A stretch of DNA of 64,000 bases. Origin: Rathayibacter sp. VKM Ac-2804. GTDB lineage: Bacteria; Actinomycetota; Actinomycetes; Actinomycetales; Microbacteriaceae. The notes below the pieces were generated by a model. That model did no database searches, had not been told where the DNA came from, and saw nothing but the letters and a program-made list of their open reading frames with translations. Positions 33,201 to 40,837 of this stretch are shown one piece after another; positions within the stretch are counted from its first letter, which is position 1, and each line of letters opens with the position of its first letter. The stretch is taken from assembly GCF_009866655.1 (NCBI RefSeq), contig NZ_CP047420.1, positions 3,782,001 through 3,846,000 of the forward strand, read 5' to 3'. Made by a program: the position numbers and the translations under genes.

Positions 33201-34202
33201 ATGACCCGACCCACGCTCGTGGACGTCGCCCTGGCCGCGGGCGTGTCCCGCGCCACCGCCGCCCGGGTTCTCGCGGGCGGCACGAACGTCGACGTCCGCA
33301 TGTCGGCGGCCGTCGAGCACGCCGCGAAGCAGCTCGGCTACGAGGCGAACAGCGCCGCGCGGATGCTCCGCGGCGGCCGCTCCGGGGCGATCGCGCTGAT
33401 CGTCGCCTTCAACGAGCTCGACAGCCTCACCGGCACGTTCTTCACCTCGGTGCTCAAGGGCGCGGCGAAGGGGCTCTACGCCGCCGAGGTGCAGCCGGTG
33501 CTGCTGCCCGCGGACCACGACGACGGCGACCGCATCCCCAAGTTCCTCCGCTCGCGCGCGGTCGACGGAGCGATCGTGATCCTGCAGCACGAGATCACGC
33601 ACCTCGCGCAGGCGCTCGCCGACTCCCCCGTGCCGATCGCCTGGGTCGGCCGGCCGCGGGTCGCCCTGGCCGAGGACGCGATCGTGATCGACTCCGACAA
33701 CTACGGCGGCGGCCGGCTTGCCGCCCGCGCGCTCGCCGACTCCGGGCGGCGGCGGCTCGGGATCATCGCCGGCCCGCACGACATGGAGCCCGCCCGCGAC
33801 CGCATCCGCGGCTGGCGCGACGAGCTGACGGAGCTGGGCCTGGACCACAGTCCGATCGTGCACGGCGAGTTCACCCTCGAGAGCGGCTCCGCCGCGATGG
33901 CGCGACTGCTGCAGCGCCACCCGGACCTCGACGGCGTCTTCGCCTCCTCCGACCTGATGGCCAACGGCGCGATCCGGGTGCTGCAGGCCTCCGGTCGGCG
34001 GGTGCCCGCCGACATCTCGGTGGTCGGCTTCGACGACGTGGTCATCGCGACCACCTCGGATCCGACGCTGACCACGATCCGCCAGCCGCTCGAGGACATG
34101 GGGCGCGTCGCCGCCGAGACCGTGGTGGCCGTGGTGGCGGGCCGCGAGGTCGACCGGCAGCCGATCCTCGCGACGACGCTCGTGCAGCGGGAGTCGGCGT
34201 GA
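33201..34202 (+). CDS. LacI-family transcriptional regulator
   Basis: 333 residues: helix-turn-helix TLVDVALAAGVSRATAARVLAGG (5-27), hinge helix (YEANSAARMLRGG), then the periplasmic-binding-like sensor (AIALIVAFNELDSL; DNYGGGRLAARAL; DGVFASSDLMANGAIRVL; VVGFDDVVIATTSDPTLTTIRQP). It likely represses the divergent sugar importer and releases DNA on binding a sugar. AGAAGGA precedes the ATG. Its stop overlaps the start of the nucleoside hydrolase gene, so the two are co-translated. Similar palindromes suggest it also acts at the GH127/GH36 locus. Confidence 0.9.
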   Translation: MTRPTLVDVALAAGVSRATAARVLAGGTNVDVRMSAAVEHAAKQLGYEANSAARMLRGGRSGAIALIVAFNELDSLTGTFFTSVLKGAAKGLYAAEVQPVLLPADHDDGDRIPKFLRSRAVDGAIVILQHEITHLAQALADSPVPIAWVGRPRVALAEDAIVIDSDNYGGGRLAARALADSGRRRLGIIAGPHDMEPARDRIRGWRDELTELGLDHSPIVHGEFTLESGSAAMARLLQRHPDLDGVFASSDLMANGAIRVLQASGRRVPADISVVGFDDVVIATTSDPTLTTIRQPLEDMGRVAAETVVAVVAGREVDRQPILATTLVQRESA

Positions 34203-35077
34203 GTGTCGGGCCGGCACCGCACCGGCTGATCGTCAGCACCGACGCCGCGAACGAGGCCGACGACCAGTTCGCGATCGTGCAGGCGCTGCTGAGCGCGACG
34301 CTCGACGTGCGGGCGCTCGTCGCCGCGCACTTCGGCCGGCCCGGGAGCCTGCGGGAGTCGCGCGCGGAGATCGATCGCGTGGTCGCCCTCGCCGGGGCCG
34401 ACGTGCGGGTCGTGGACGGGGCGTCAGCGGCGCTGGTCGCCGGCGGTTCCGCGGAGTCCGTGGCGTCCGAGGGCTCGCGCGTGATCGTCGAGGAGGCGCT
34501 GCACGGCGAGGGCCGGCTCTGGATCGCCGTGCTCGGCCCGCTCACCGACGTCGCCGCGGCGCTGCTGGCGGAGCCGTCGATCGCCGAGCGCGACGTCGTC
34601 GTGGTCTGGGTGGGCGGCCCGCCCTACGAGGGCATCGCCGCGTACCACCCGGAGTTCAACCTGATCAACGACGTCGCCGCCGCGAACGCCGTGCTCGCCT
34701 CCGGAGTCGCCGTCTGGCAGATCCCGATGCCCGTCTACACGATGGTCGGCGTCGGCCACGCCGAGCTGCGCACGCGGCTGGGCGGCACGAGCCGGCTCGG
34801 CGACTACCTCGTCGACCAGCTGATCGCCTTCAACGCGACGATCCCCTACGGCCCGCTCGACTTCCGCTCCCTCGGTGACAGCCCCGCGATCGGCGCCGTG
34901 ATGAACCCCGCCGGCGGCCGCTGGCGCGAGGTCCCCGCCCCGCGCTTCACCCCCGCCGGCGACCTCCAGCCGGGCGTCGGCCCGCACACCGTCCGCGTCT
35001 GCGACGCCTTCGACACCCGCTGGCTCCTCGAGGACCTCTTCGCGAAGCTCGTCGAGTTCGGCCGCGCCGCCCGCTGA
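34199..35077 (+). CDS. Nucleoside hydrolase-family protein
   Basis: 292 residues. The N-terminal metal-site motif is a variant, STDAANEADDQFAIVQALL, where classical members read DTDPGxDD; LGPLTDVAAAL, VWVGGPPYEGIAAYHPEFNLINDVAAANAVL and a late acidic residue complete the fold. The family splits N-glycosidic bonds of ribonucleosides into base and ribose using calcium. The altered motif suggests a different substrate. Start GTG 34199 overlaps the lacI stop (GTGA). Pairing of a LacI regulator with this gene suggests a shared inducer or that it processes a glycoside. Confidence 0.75.
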   Translation: MSVGPAPHRLIVSTDAANEADDQFAIVQALLSATLDVRALVAAHFGRPGSLRESRAEIDRVVALAGADVRVVDGASAALVAGGSAESVASEGSRVIVEEALHGEGRLWIAVLGPLTDVAAALLAEPSIAERDVVVVWVGGPPYEGIAAYHPEFNLINDVAAANAVLASGVAVWQIPMPVYTMVGVGHAELRTRLGGTSRLGDYLVDQLIAFNATIPYGPLDFRSLGDSPAIGAVMNPAGGRWREVPAPRFTPAGDLQPGVGPHTVRVCDAFDTRWLLEDLFAKLVEFGRAAR

Positions 35078-35105
35078 CGGCTGCCCTGGGCCGACTCCGG
35101 CGCAC

Positions 35106-35168
35106 AACATCAGCTGAGAGCACCCGGCCTCCCCTGTCAGAGGAGGGACCCCCGTCTCAGCTGACGTT
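35106..35168. terminator. Inverted repeat after the nucleoside hydrolase gene
   Basis: AACATCAGCTGAGA (35106-35119) and TCTCAGCTGACGTT (35155-35168) pair at 13 of 14 positions around a 35-base loop that itself contains pairing C and G tracts. It lies between convergent genes, so it could terminate both. A partial third copy (AACATCAGC) is at about 35188. Confidence 0.4.
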
Positions 35169-35223
35169 GCGCGCGACCTCGCCGGCAGAACATCAGCCGG
35201 ATCGGGTGCAGACGGGGTCACGG

Positions 35224-35472
35224 TCAGGCGCGGGCGGCCTTGACGTAGGCGACGAGGGCGTTCGCGTGCCCATGGCCGAGACCGTGCTCGGTCTTCAGCC
35301 AGGAGACGACCTGCATGTGCGTCTCGGAGTCGAGCCGCTCGTCCACCAGGTCGAGCCACTCCTGGACCGGACGGCCGTAGGTGGTCTCGATGCTCGGGAA
35401 GTACGACGCGGGTCCCTTCGGCTTCGAGCCGTCGGCGGGAGGCTCCGGTGCGAGGACGCGCGAGGGGGTCAT
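35224..35472 (-). CDS. DUF4287-family small protein
   Basis: 82 residues matching the DUF4287 pattern: SYFPSIETTYGRPVQEWLDLV, HMQVVSWLKTEHGLGHGHANALVAY. The family is widespread in actinobacteria, and I know no established function. No ribosome-binding site precedes the ATG, but TACAGT ends seven bases upstream on this strand, which suggests a leaderless transcript. It is convergent with the nucleoside hydrolase gene and followed by repeats on its upstream side. Confidence 0.8.
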   Translation of the reverse strand: MTPSRVLAPEPPADGSKPKGPASYFPSIETTYGRPVQEWLDLVDERLDSETHMQVVSWLKTEHGLGHGHANALVAYVKAARA

Positions 35473-35537
35473 GCCGGTCACTGTAGCGGCGGCGGTGCGC
35501 CGCCCGACAGAGCGGCGGAGTGACGGACTGACGGAGT

Positions 35538-35636
35538 CATGCTGATCGAGTAGCCCGCTCCGCGGGCGTATCGAGATCCACCCAGCAGACGACACCGGGT
35601 CTCGATACGCGGCTGCGCCGCTACTCGACCAGCACG
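35538..35636. repeat. Palindromic element, complete copy 4
   Basis: Variant copy with GCCCGCTCCGCGGGC inside the left arm and a right arm ending CTACTCGACCAGCACG, between the DUF4287 gene and copy 5. Confidence 0.8.
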
Positions 35637-35675
35637 AACGGCCCGCCCCGCCCCACGGCAGCCCGCCGGCCGCAC

Positions 35676-35757
35676 CATGCTGATCGAGTAGCGCCCGCAG
35701 GGCGCGTATCGAGATCCACCCGTCCGGGCACGGCGGGTCCGACCCGCGGCTGCTCGC
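35676..35757. repeat. Palindromic element, degenerate copy 5
   Basis: The left arm is intact (CATGCTGATCGAGTAGCG onward) but the right arm is decayed. The remaining stretch to 35926 before the next gene shows nothing else recognisable. Confidence 0.7.
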
Positions 35758-35926
35758 TCACACCTCGGACCTCCGACGCGACGCGACGCGCCGACGCTCC
35801 CTCCGGTCCGCGCCGCGCCCTTGCTGACGTCGGTGATCGGGAGGAGGCTCGTGGCCATACACAGAAGGCCATGCCGGTACGGCCTCCTCGGTGATCGGCC
35901 CTTCTGAGAGCGGGAAGAGGAACGAG

Positions 35927-36901
35927 ATGGAGTGGACGGCACCGGGAGCGGTGAGCTCCCTGTGCCGCGAAGTGCGGAGGGAGCTGCGCGGGGCGGTCGC
36001 CTCCCGGCTGCTCCTCGTCCTCCTGCTCGCCGGCGCCGCCTTCGCGGTCTGGAGCGCGGTGACGGACGTCGGCAACGCCCGGTCGACGGCGGCGCTCTTC
36101 GAGAGGACCGCCGCGGAGTACCGCTCGGCCGGGCACTCCGTCGAGGAGGCGCTGGCCGAGCCCGTGAGCGTGACCGGTCGCGGGGACGGGCGGACGGAGA
36201 TCGACAACCCGCTGCGCTACGACTTCGAGGCGGCGACGGCGGCCTCGGCGGCGCTGACACCGCTCGGTGCGGTCGAGACCGGGCTGAGCCTCGCGGTGTT
36301 CCTGGTGACCCCGCTCCTCGGGTACGCGACGGGGCTCTTCGCGGCGACCACGGACCTCCGCGGCGGGTCGATCGTCGTGCGGTGGCCGCAGGTCCGTCGG
36401 GCGCGCACCTTCGTCGCGGCGAAAGCGGCGCTCCTCGTCACGGCGGTCCTGACCTTCGGCGCGGCGCTCGTGCTGACGGCGGCCGTCGCCGGACTCGTCA
36501 CCGCGCAGCTGAGGCCGTTCCCCGTCGACGGAGGGGCGGCGCGGCCGTCCGCGGATCCCGCGGCGATTGGAGCAGTGGCGGTCGCCTTCGTGCTGATCGG
36601 GGTCGCGTTCGGTGCGCTGGGCTTCCTCGTCGCCACGGTGACGCGGGAGCGGGCGTTCTCGCTCACCGTCTTCGCCCTCGCTTACTACCTGGTGCCGATC
36701 CTGGGGACGAGTGACCCGCGGAACCTCGTGCCGAGCGTCGCGGCGCCGTGGCTCGCCTTCCACGGCGGGTTCCAGCCGCGAGCCGTCGGCGACCTCGGCG
36801 TGCCGGTGAGCGCGCTCACCCTCGGCGGCGGGGCCCTCCTGCTCCTGGGCGCGAGCGCGGCGGTGTGGTCGCTGCGCGACAAGACGCCGCGGGACGTCTG
36901 A
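35927..36901 (+). CDS. ABC-2-type membrane protein, unknown role
   Basis: 324 residues with about six hydrophobic segments: one near residue 35, a large extracytoplasmic loop (about 50-105), then clusters at 115-140, 165-200, 225-255 and 290-315. The layout and ELRGAVASRLLLVLLLAGAAF resemble ABC-2 permeases or multicopper-export membrane subunits. No ATPase gene is adjacent, so it is an orphan. ATG 35927 follows GGAAGAGGAA. Palindromic elements lie on both sides, which may mark an insertion point. Confidence 0.6.
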   Translation: MEWTAPGAVSSLCREVRRELRGAVASRLLLVLLLAGAAFAVWSAVTDVGNARSTAALFERTAAEYRSAGHSVEEALAEPVSVTGRGDGRTEIDNPLRYDFEAATAASAALTPLGAVETGLSLAVFLVTPLLGYATGLFAATTDLRGGSIVVRWPQVRRARTFVAAKAALLVTAVLTFGAALVLTAAVAGLVTAQLRPFPVDGGAARPSADPAAIGAVAVAFVLIGVAFGALGFLVATVTRERAFSLTVFALAYYLVPILGTSDPRNLVPSVAAPWLAFHGGFQPRAVGDLGVPVSALTLGGGALLLLGASAAVWSLRDKTPRDV

Positions 36902-36949
36902 GCGGCTCCGGCGCTGTCGCCCGCGGCGTCGACTGCGCTGGGGACGCGG

Positions 36950-36988
36950 GGTCTCGATACGCGGCTGCGCCGCTACTCGTCCAGCATG
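36950..36988. repeat. Palindromic element, right half only (copy 6)
   Basis: Only the right arm is present, from GGTCTCGATACGCGGC to CTACTCGTCCAGCATG, downstream of the ABC-2-like gene. Confidence 0.7.
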
Positions 36989-37025
36989 CAGGGGGCGGCG
37001 CCCTCCGATGCCTGGCCTGCAGCGC

Positions 37026-37125
37026 CATGCTGATCGAGTAGCGCCCGCAGGTTGCGTCTCGAGATCCAGCCGCCCTGGAGACGTCCGGTCTCGATACGCG
37101 GCTGCGCCGCTACTCGACCAGCACG
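37026..37125. repeat. Palindromic element, complete copy 7, overlapping the thioesterase stop
   Basis: A 100-bp copy whose right arm runs into the thioesterase gene. On the minus strand CTGGTCGAGTAG of the element supplies the last codons (Leu-Val-Glu) and the TAG stop at 37110-37112. Confidence 0.85.
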
Positions 37126-37832
37126 GGGCGAGTGGGCCGCTCCTCGGGCGGCGCGGCCGCGCGGAGGGGCAGGCCGAGCGAGCCGGTGACCGCGGTGGAC
37201 TGCTCGACCGGGAAGAAGTGGCCGCCCTCGACGACGCGGAGGCCGAAGGCTGCGCTGGTGCGGGCCGACCAGCCGCCGCCGCTCGCGGGTGGCGCGAGGC
37301 GGTCCCGCGTCCCGTGCCAGGCGGTCAGCGGGACGGAGACGGCCGCCGCGGGCGCGGGCGCGTAGCCGACGAGCAGCCGGAGGTCGGCCCGGAGGCCCGG
37401 GAGGAACAGCCGGCGCATCGGATTCGCGGGGAGGGCTGCGTCCACCGCCCCCAGCTCCGCGAGTGCGGCGAGGAAGTCGTCGTCACCGAGGTCGACGACG
37501 GGGGCGAAGGTGCGCCCCGTCGCGGCGCTCGGCGGGCTGCTGCCGAGCACCAGCAGCCGCTCCGGCGGCGGATCGCCTGCCGCCTCCAGAGTGCGGACCG
37601 CCTCGAACGCGACCAGCGCACCGAGGCTGTGCCCGGCGAGCGTCCACCGCCCGACCCGCGGCGCGGCCGCCGCGAGCGACCGGGCGGTGTCGAGCAGGGT
37701 CCCGCCCGGGATCCGCGGCAGGTGCGGCGTCTCGACCCGGGCCCGGCCCGCCAGGTCGCCTGCCCACCGGCGGCGGAGCAGCGCCGAGCCGCCTGCGGGC
37801 GGGACGAGCAGCACCGTCGGCAGGTCGGTCAC
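37110..37832 (-). CDS. Type II thioesterase (alpha/beta hydrolase)
   Basis: 240 residues. The catalytic serine lies in GHSLGALVAF, with an Asp in HGTRDRLAPP and His in GGHFFPVE completing the triad. LLVPPAGGSA near the N-terminus is typical of TEII enzymes, which clear misloaded or stalled acyl groups from carrier proteins. Start GTG 37832 overlaps the TrpC-like stop. It is the last gene of the 12-gene operon. Its final residues and stop codon come from a palindromic repeat, so the original C-terminus may have been truncated there. Confidence 0.85.
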   Translation of the reverse strand: MTDLPTVLLVPPAGGSALLRRRWAGDLAGRARVETPHLPRIPGGTLLDTARSLAAAAPRVGRWTLAGHSLGALVAFEAVRTLEAAGDPPPERLLVLGSSPPSAATGRTFAPVVDLGDDDFLAALAELGAVDAALPANPMRRLFLPGLRADLRLLVGYAPAPAAAVSVPLTAWHGTRDRLAPPASGGGWSARTSAAFGLRVVEGGHFFPVEQSTAVTGSLGLPLRAAAPPEERPTRPVLVE

Positions 37833-38524
37833 CGCTCCGCCCCGATCGGCGGCGCGGCGGTCAGGCTGCTCGCCAGCGAGCCGGCCAGCAGGGAGCTGCC
37901 GACGAGCAGCCCACCGTAGCCCGCGCCCAGCAGCCGGTCGACGTCGTCCCGCGAGTCGATGCCGCTCGCGCTGACGGCCAGCGGCGTGCCGGTGGCGAGC
38001 ACCTCGTGCACCAGCTCGAGACTGCGGCCGAGGCGGGCACTCCCGCGCTCCTGGTCGCGGATGTCCTTGTTGTTGACCGCGATCGCGCACTCGCCGGCAC
38101 GCGGGACGGAGGCGATCTCCTCGGCGGAGATCACCTCCACGAAGGGGGTGAGCCCGACTCCGAGCGCGTGCTCGACGAGGATCTCCAGGCTCTCTCGCCG
38201 GAGGAGCTGCGCCGTCAGCAGCACCGCGCAGACGCCCGCCGCGGCGGCGCGGTCGAGCTGGGCGCGCCGGGTGAAGAAGTCCTTCTGGAGGACGGGACGG
38301 TCGGTCGCGCGCAGGACGTCGTCGAGCAGCGCGGCGTCGCCGCCGAACCAGCGGCCGGTGACCACCGAGAGGCACGGCGCTCCGGCGTCCTCGTAGAGCC
38401 GGACGAGCTCGGCGGCGCTCCGCCCGGCCGTGAGGTCGTCCCCGGCGGCGGAGCGGCGCTTGATCTCCATGATCAGCCGTACCTCCGAGGCGAGGACGGC
38501 GTCGACGAACGGCGCGGCGCTCAC
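37829..38524 (-). CDS. Indole-3-glycerol phosphate synthase-like protein (TrpC paralogue)
   Basis: 231 residues, short of the usual ~250-260. The barrel keeps catalytic positions: Glu and Lys in IMEIKRRS, Lys in PVLQKDF, Glu in PFVEV and Asn in VNNKDI. The SPS turn after the first Lys is replaced (RSAAGDD), and the late ESG motif reads ASG (VSASGID), so the Glu equivalent to Glu210 of the Sulfolobus enzyme appears to be Ala. TrpC closes and decarboxylates an anilino-deoxyribulose phosphate to give a pyrrole ring. The changes suggest a non-anthranilate substrate. Overlaps on both sides show tight operon coupling. Confidence 0.8.
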   Translation of the reverse strand: MSAAPFVDAVLASEVRLIMEIKRRSAAGDDLTAGRSAAELVRLYEDAGAPCLSVVTGRWFGGDAALLDDVLRATDRPVLQKDFFTRRAQLDRAAAAGVCAVLLTAQLLRRESLEILVEHALGVGLTPFVEVISAEEIASVPRAGECAIAVNNKDIRDQERGSARLGRSLELVHEVLATGTPLAVSASGIDSRDDVDRLLGAGYGGLLVGSSLLAGSLASSLTAAPPIGAER

Positions 38525-39219
38525 GCGAGCACCGCCCGGCGCTCGGCCCACGGCGACCACGCGGCCACCAGCGCGGACACCGCGGTCGCATCGAACGCGC
38601 CGGACGCGTTGCGCGCCGAGCTGTCGACGTCGATCCCCCGCCAGTGCTCGCTCGCCGCCAGGCCGACGAAGCGCTCGGCGTCGTCTGCGCCGAGGCCGCC
38701 GGCCACGAGGAAGGATCGGTCGAGTCGCTCCACCGCGCGCTCGAGAGCGGCCGGATCGGCGCGGATCCCGGTGCTGCCGATCCGGCCGCCGACGACGGTG
38801 TCGAGGAGGTAGCCGTCGGCGCCGGCGCACCCGTAGGCGCCGAGGAACGGTCCCTCGAGCAGGACTCCGGCGTCGAGATGGAGCACCTTGACGATCCGGC
38901 GGTCGCGCCCCGCGGCGTCGAGCCGTCGCCGGAGCTCGTCGACCACCGAGGGCCGCTGGAAGGCGTGCAGCTGGATCCAATCGGCGTCCAGCGCCGCGGC
39001 GGCGAGGGCGATCCCCTCCGCGTCGGACGAGAAGGTGACCAGCGCGCGGCGGATCGGGGCGTCCGCCTGTCCCAGATCCTGCAGTTGCGGCACGGAGAGC
39101 GAGCGGGCCGAGCCGGCGACTCCCCACCAGACCCCGGCGTCGCTCGCGCCCGCCGCGGCGAGCAGCGCGAGCTCGGCGGGATCGACCACTCCGCAGACCT
39201 TGACGATCGGCGCGGCCAT
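38521..39219 (-). CDS. Phosphoribosylanthranilate isomerase-like protein (TrpF paralogue)
   Basis: 232-residue TIM barrel. The general-base cysteine is kept (KVCG near residue 8), as are the general-acid Asp in GYLLDTVVGG and the phosphate-binding AGGL and GIDVDSSARN near the end. It would perform the Amadori rearrangement of an N-phosphoribosyl amine. The usual QLHG segment reads QLHAF. The start overlaps the acyl-CoA dehydrogenase stop by one base and the stop overlaps the TrpC-like start. With TrpD- and TrpC-like partners it forms a full path from an amine plus PRPP to a pyrrole. Confidence 0.8.
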   Translation of the reverse strand: MAAPIVKVCGVVDPAELALLAAAGASDAGVWWGVAGSARSLSVPQLQDLGQADAPIRRALVTFSSDAEGIALAAAALDADWIQLHAFQRPSVVDELRRRLDAAGRDRRIVKVLHLDAGVLLEGPFLGAYGCAGADGYLLDTVVGGRIGSTGIRADPAALERAVERLDRSFLVAGGLGADDAERFVGLAASEHWRGIDVDSSARNASGAFDATAVSALVAAWSPWAERRAVLA

Positions 39220-40391
39220 CAGCGCAGGCCGATCATCGCGGCGACCCGGTTGTACTGGATCTCGTTCGTGCCGGAGTAGATCGGCCCGGCGACGGCGTCG
39301 CGCAGGTCCCGCTCGATCCCGTGCTCGCTGAGGTAGCCGCGGCCGCCGAAGATCTGCAGGGCGTCGAGGCTCGACTGGAGGTTGCCGCGGCTGGTGACCA
39401 GCTTGGCGATCGAGATCTCGGTGGTCGCCGAGACCCCGGCGTCGAGCCGGTCGGCGGCGGCCTGCAGCCACATCCGAGCCGTGTCAGCGGCGATCCGCAT
39501 GTCGACCACCTTGTGCGCGATCGCCTGGTTGGAGCCGATCGTCCGGCCGTACTGCACCCGGTCGCGGCACCACTGCACCACTCGGGCCTCGCGACGGACC
39601 ATCTCGCCGACGTTGACGGCGAAGGAGAAGAGGATCTCGCGTTCCATCACGTGATCGAGCACGAGGAACCCGCCGCCGACCCGGCCGACGACGCTCGATG
39701 CCGGGATCCGGCAGCCCTCGAAGGAGAGCTCGGCGAGCGGGCTGCCGGAGAGCCCGAGCGTCGGCAGCCGGCGGCCCACGGTGAAACCGGGGGTCCCTGC
39801 CGGGAGGAGGAACGCGGTGATCCCGAGCGGGCCCGGCACCTCCGAGGTCCGCGCGTAGACCACGTAGACGTCGGCGAGGCCGCCGTTGGTGACGAAGGTC
39901 TTCGCGCCGTCGAGCACGAACTCGTCGCCGTCGCGCACCGCGCGGGTCGCCATTCCGAGTGCGTCGGAGCCGCTGCCCTCTTCCGTGATCGCGTGCGCGG
40001 CCAGGAGCCGCCCGCCGACCACCTCGGGCAGCACGCTCGCCCGCTGCTCGGCCGAGCCGAAGCGCGCGAGCGCGACCGCCGTGCTGGCCATCGTGGTGAC
40101 GGCCGCGAAGGAGAGGCCCGCGTCGTGGTTCAGCCGGCCGAGCCGCTCCAGCAGCGGCAGGCACTCGCGGTGGCTGAGCCCGGACCCGCCGGCCGAGCGG
40201 TCGAAGGCGGCGCCGAGGATCCCCGTCGAGCGGAGCCGGTCCCAGCCTGCGCGGTCGAAGACGGTCTCGTCCGCAGGGCGGTCGTGCGCGGTGCCGAAGG
40301 CGCGGTCGAGGCGCTCCGCGATGACCTCGGCGGTCGGCGGGGCCGCGCTGTCGAGGGCGCTGTCGGGGAGGGCGCTGTCGAGGATCGTCAT
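39219..40391 (-). CDS. Acyl-CoA dehydrogenase-family flavoprotein
   Basis: 390 residues: N-terminal helical domain, flavin-binding middle (AHAITEEGSGSDA, KTFVTNGGLADVYVV), C-terminal helices (IFGGRGYLSEHGIERDLRDA). The motif that carries the catalytic Glu in medium-chain enzymes (YEGTxxIQ) reads YSGTNEIQ. Some subfamilies place the base elsewhere, so this does not prove inactivity. Homologues in natural-product clusters desaturate carrier-bound acyl or aminoacyl groups. It sits between the EctC-like and TrpF-like genes, 14 bases after the former. Confidence 0.85.
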   Translation of the reverse strand: MTILDSALPDSALDSAAPPTAEVIAERLDRAFGTAHDRPADETVFDRAGWDRLRSTGILGAAFDRSAGGSGLSHRECLPLLERLGRLNHDAGLSFAAVTTMASTAVALARFGSAEQRASVLPEVVGGRLLAAHAITEEGSGSDALGMATRAVRDGDEFVLDGAKTFVTNGGLADVYVVYARTSEVPGPLGITAFLLPAGTPGFTVGRRLPTLGLSGSPLAELSFEGCRIPASSVVGRVGGGFLVLDHVMEREILFSFAVNVGEMVRREARVVQWCRDRVQYGRTIGSNQAIAHKVVDMRIAADTARMWLQAAADRLDAGVSATTEISIAKLVTSRGNLQSSLDALQIFGGRGYLSEHGIERDLRDAVAGPIYSGTNEIQYNRVAAMIGLR

Positions 40392-40405
40392 GACTCGGCT
40401 CCTGC

Positions 40406-40780
40406 TCAGTACTGCGAGTAGCCGGACGGGTCGAGCCGGTGGCGCTCGGTGCCCGTGATCGGGGGATTGAAGATCGAGACGAGGTGGAGGTCCTCGTGCT
40501 CGGCGGCCCGCAGTTCGTGCGGGTCGTGCAGGTCGAGGGCGTAGAGGGTGCCGGGAACGATCTCGTGGACCGTGCCGTCCGCTTCCACCACCGCGCCGGA
40601 GCCGGAGAGGCAGTAGCAGGCCTCGATGTGCCGGCGGTACTGCAGCCGCGAGCTGGTGCCCGCGGCGACGACGGTGTGGGCGACGGCGAAGCCGAGGCCG
40701 TCGGCCTCGTTGACGAGGCGGTCGCTGGTGCCGTTTCCCCAGTCGACGGTGCGGACGTCGGAGCGCTTCCTGATGAGCAT
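40406..40780 (-). CDS. EctC-like cupin (ectoine synthase family), orphan
   Basis: 124 residues that follow EctC along the whole length: MLIRKRSDV at the start, YRRHIEACYCLSGSGAVV as the cupin metal strand, PGTLYALDLHDPHEL, and SIFNPPITGTERH near the end. EctC dehydrates N-acetyl-diaminobutyrate to a cyclic amidine. No ectA or ectB gene is near, so ectoine is not the product; a ring closure on another amino compound is inferred. It lies in a biosynthetic operon, 45 bases after the TrpA-like stop in a GT-rich spacer. Confidence 0.8.
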   Translation of the reverse strand: MLIRKRSDVRTVDWGNGTSDRLVNEADGLGFAVAHTVVAAGTSSRLQYRRHIEACYCLSGSGAVVEADGTVHEIVPGTLYALDLHDPHELRAAEHEDLHLVSIFNPPITGTERHRLDPSGYSQY

Positions 40781-40815
40781 GACTGCTTCCTTCCGAGTGG
40801 TGGTGCGGTGGTGGT

Positions 40816-40837
40816 GGGTGGGTGGTCAGTGGGTGGG
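40816..40837 (+). other. G-quadruplex-forming motif at the trpA-like/ectC-like junction
   Basis: Four GGG runs at 40816, 40820, 40831 and 40835 with loops of 1, 8 and 1 bases on the plus strand, inside a GT-rich stretch (40798-40855). Genes here run on the minus strand, so the motif is in the template strand. It covers the stop codon of the TrpA-like gene. Confidence 0.5.

Noticed and set aside
40406..40780. Part of an ectoine osmoprotectant operon
   Set aside because: No ectA, ectB or ectD genes are nearby; the gene is embedded in a biosynthetic operon.
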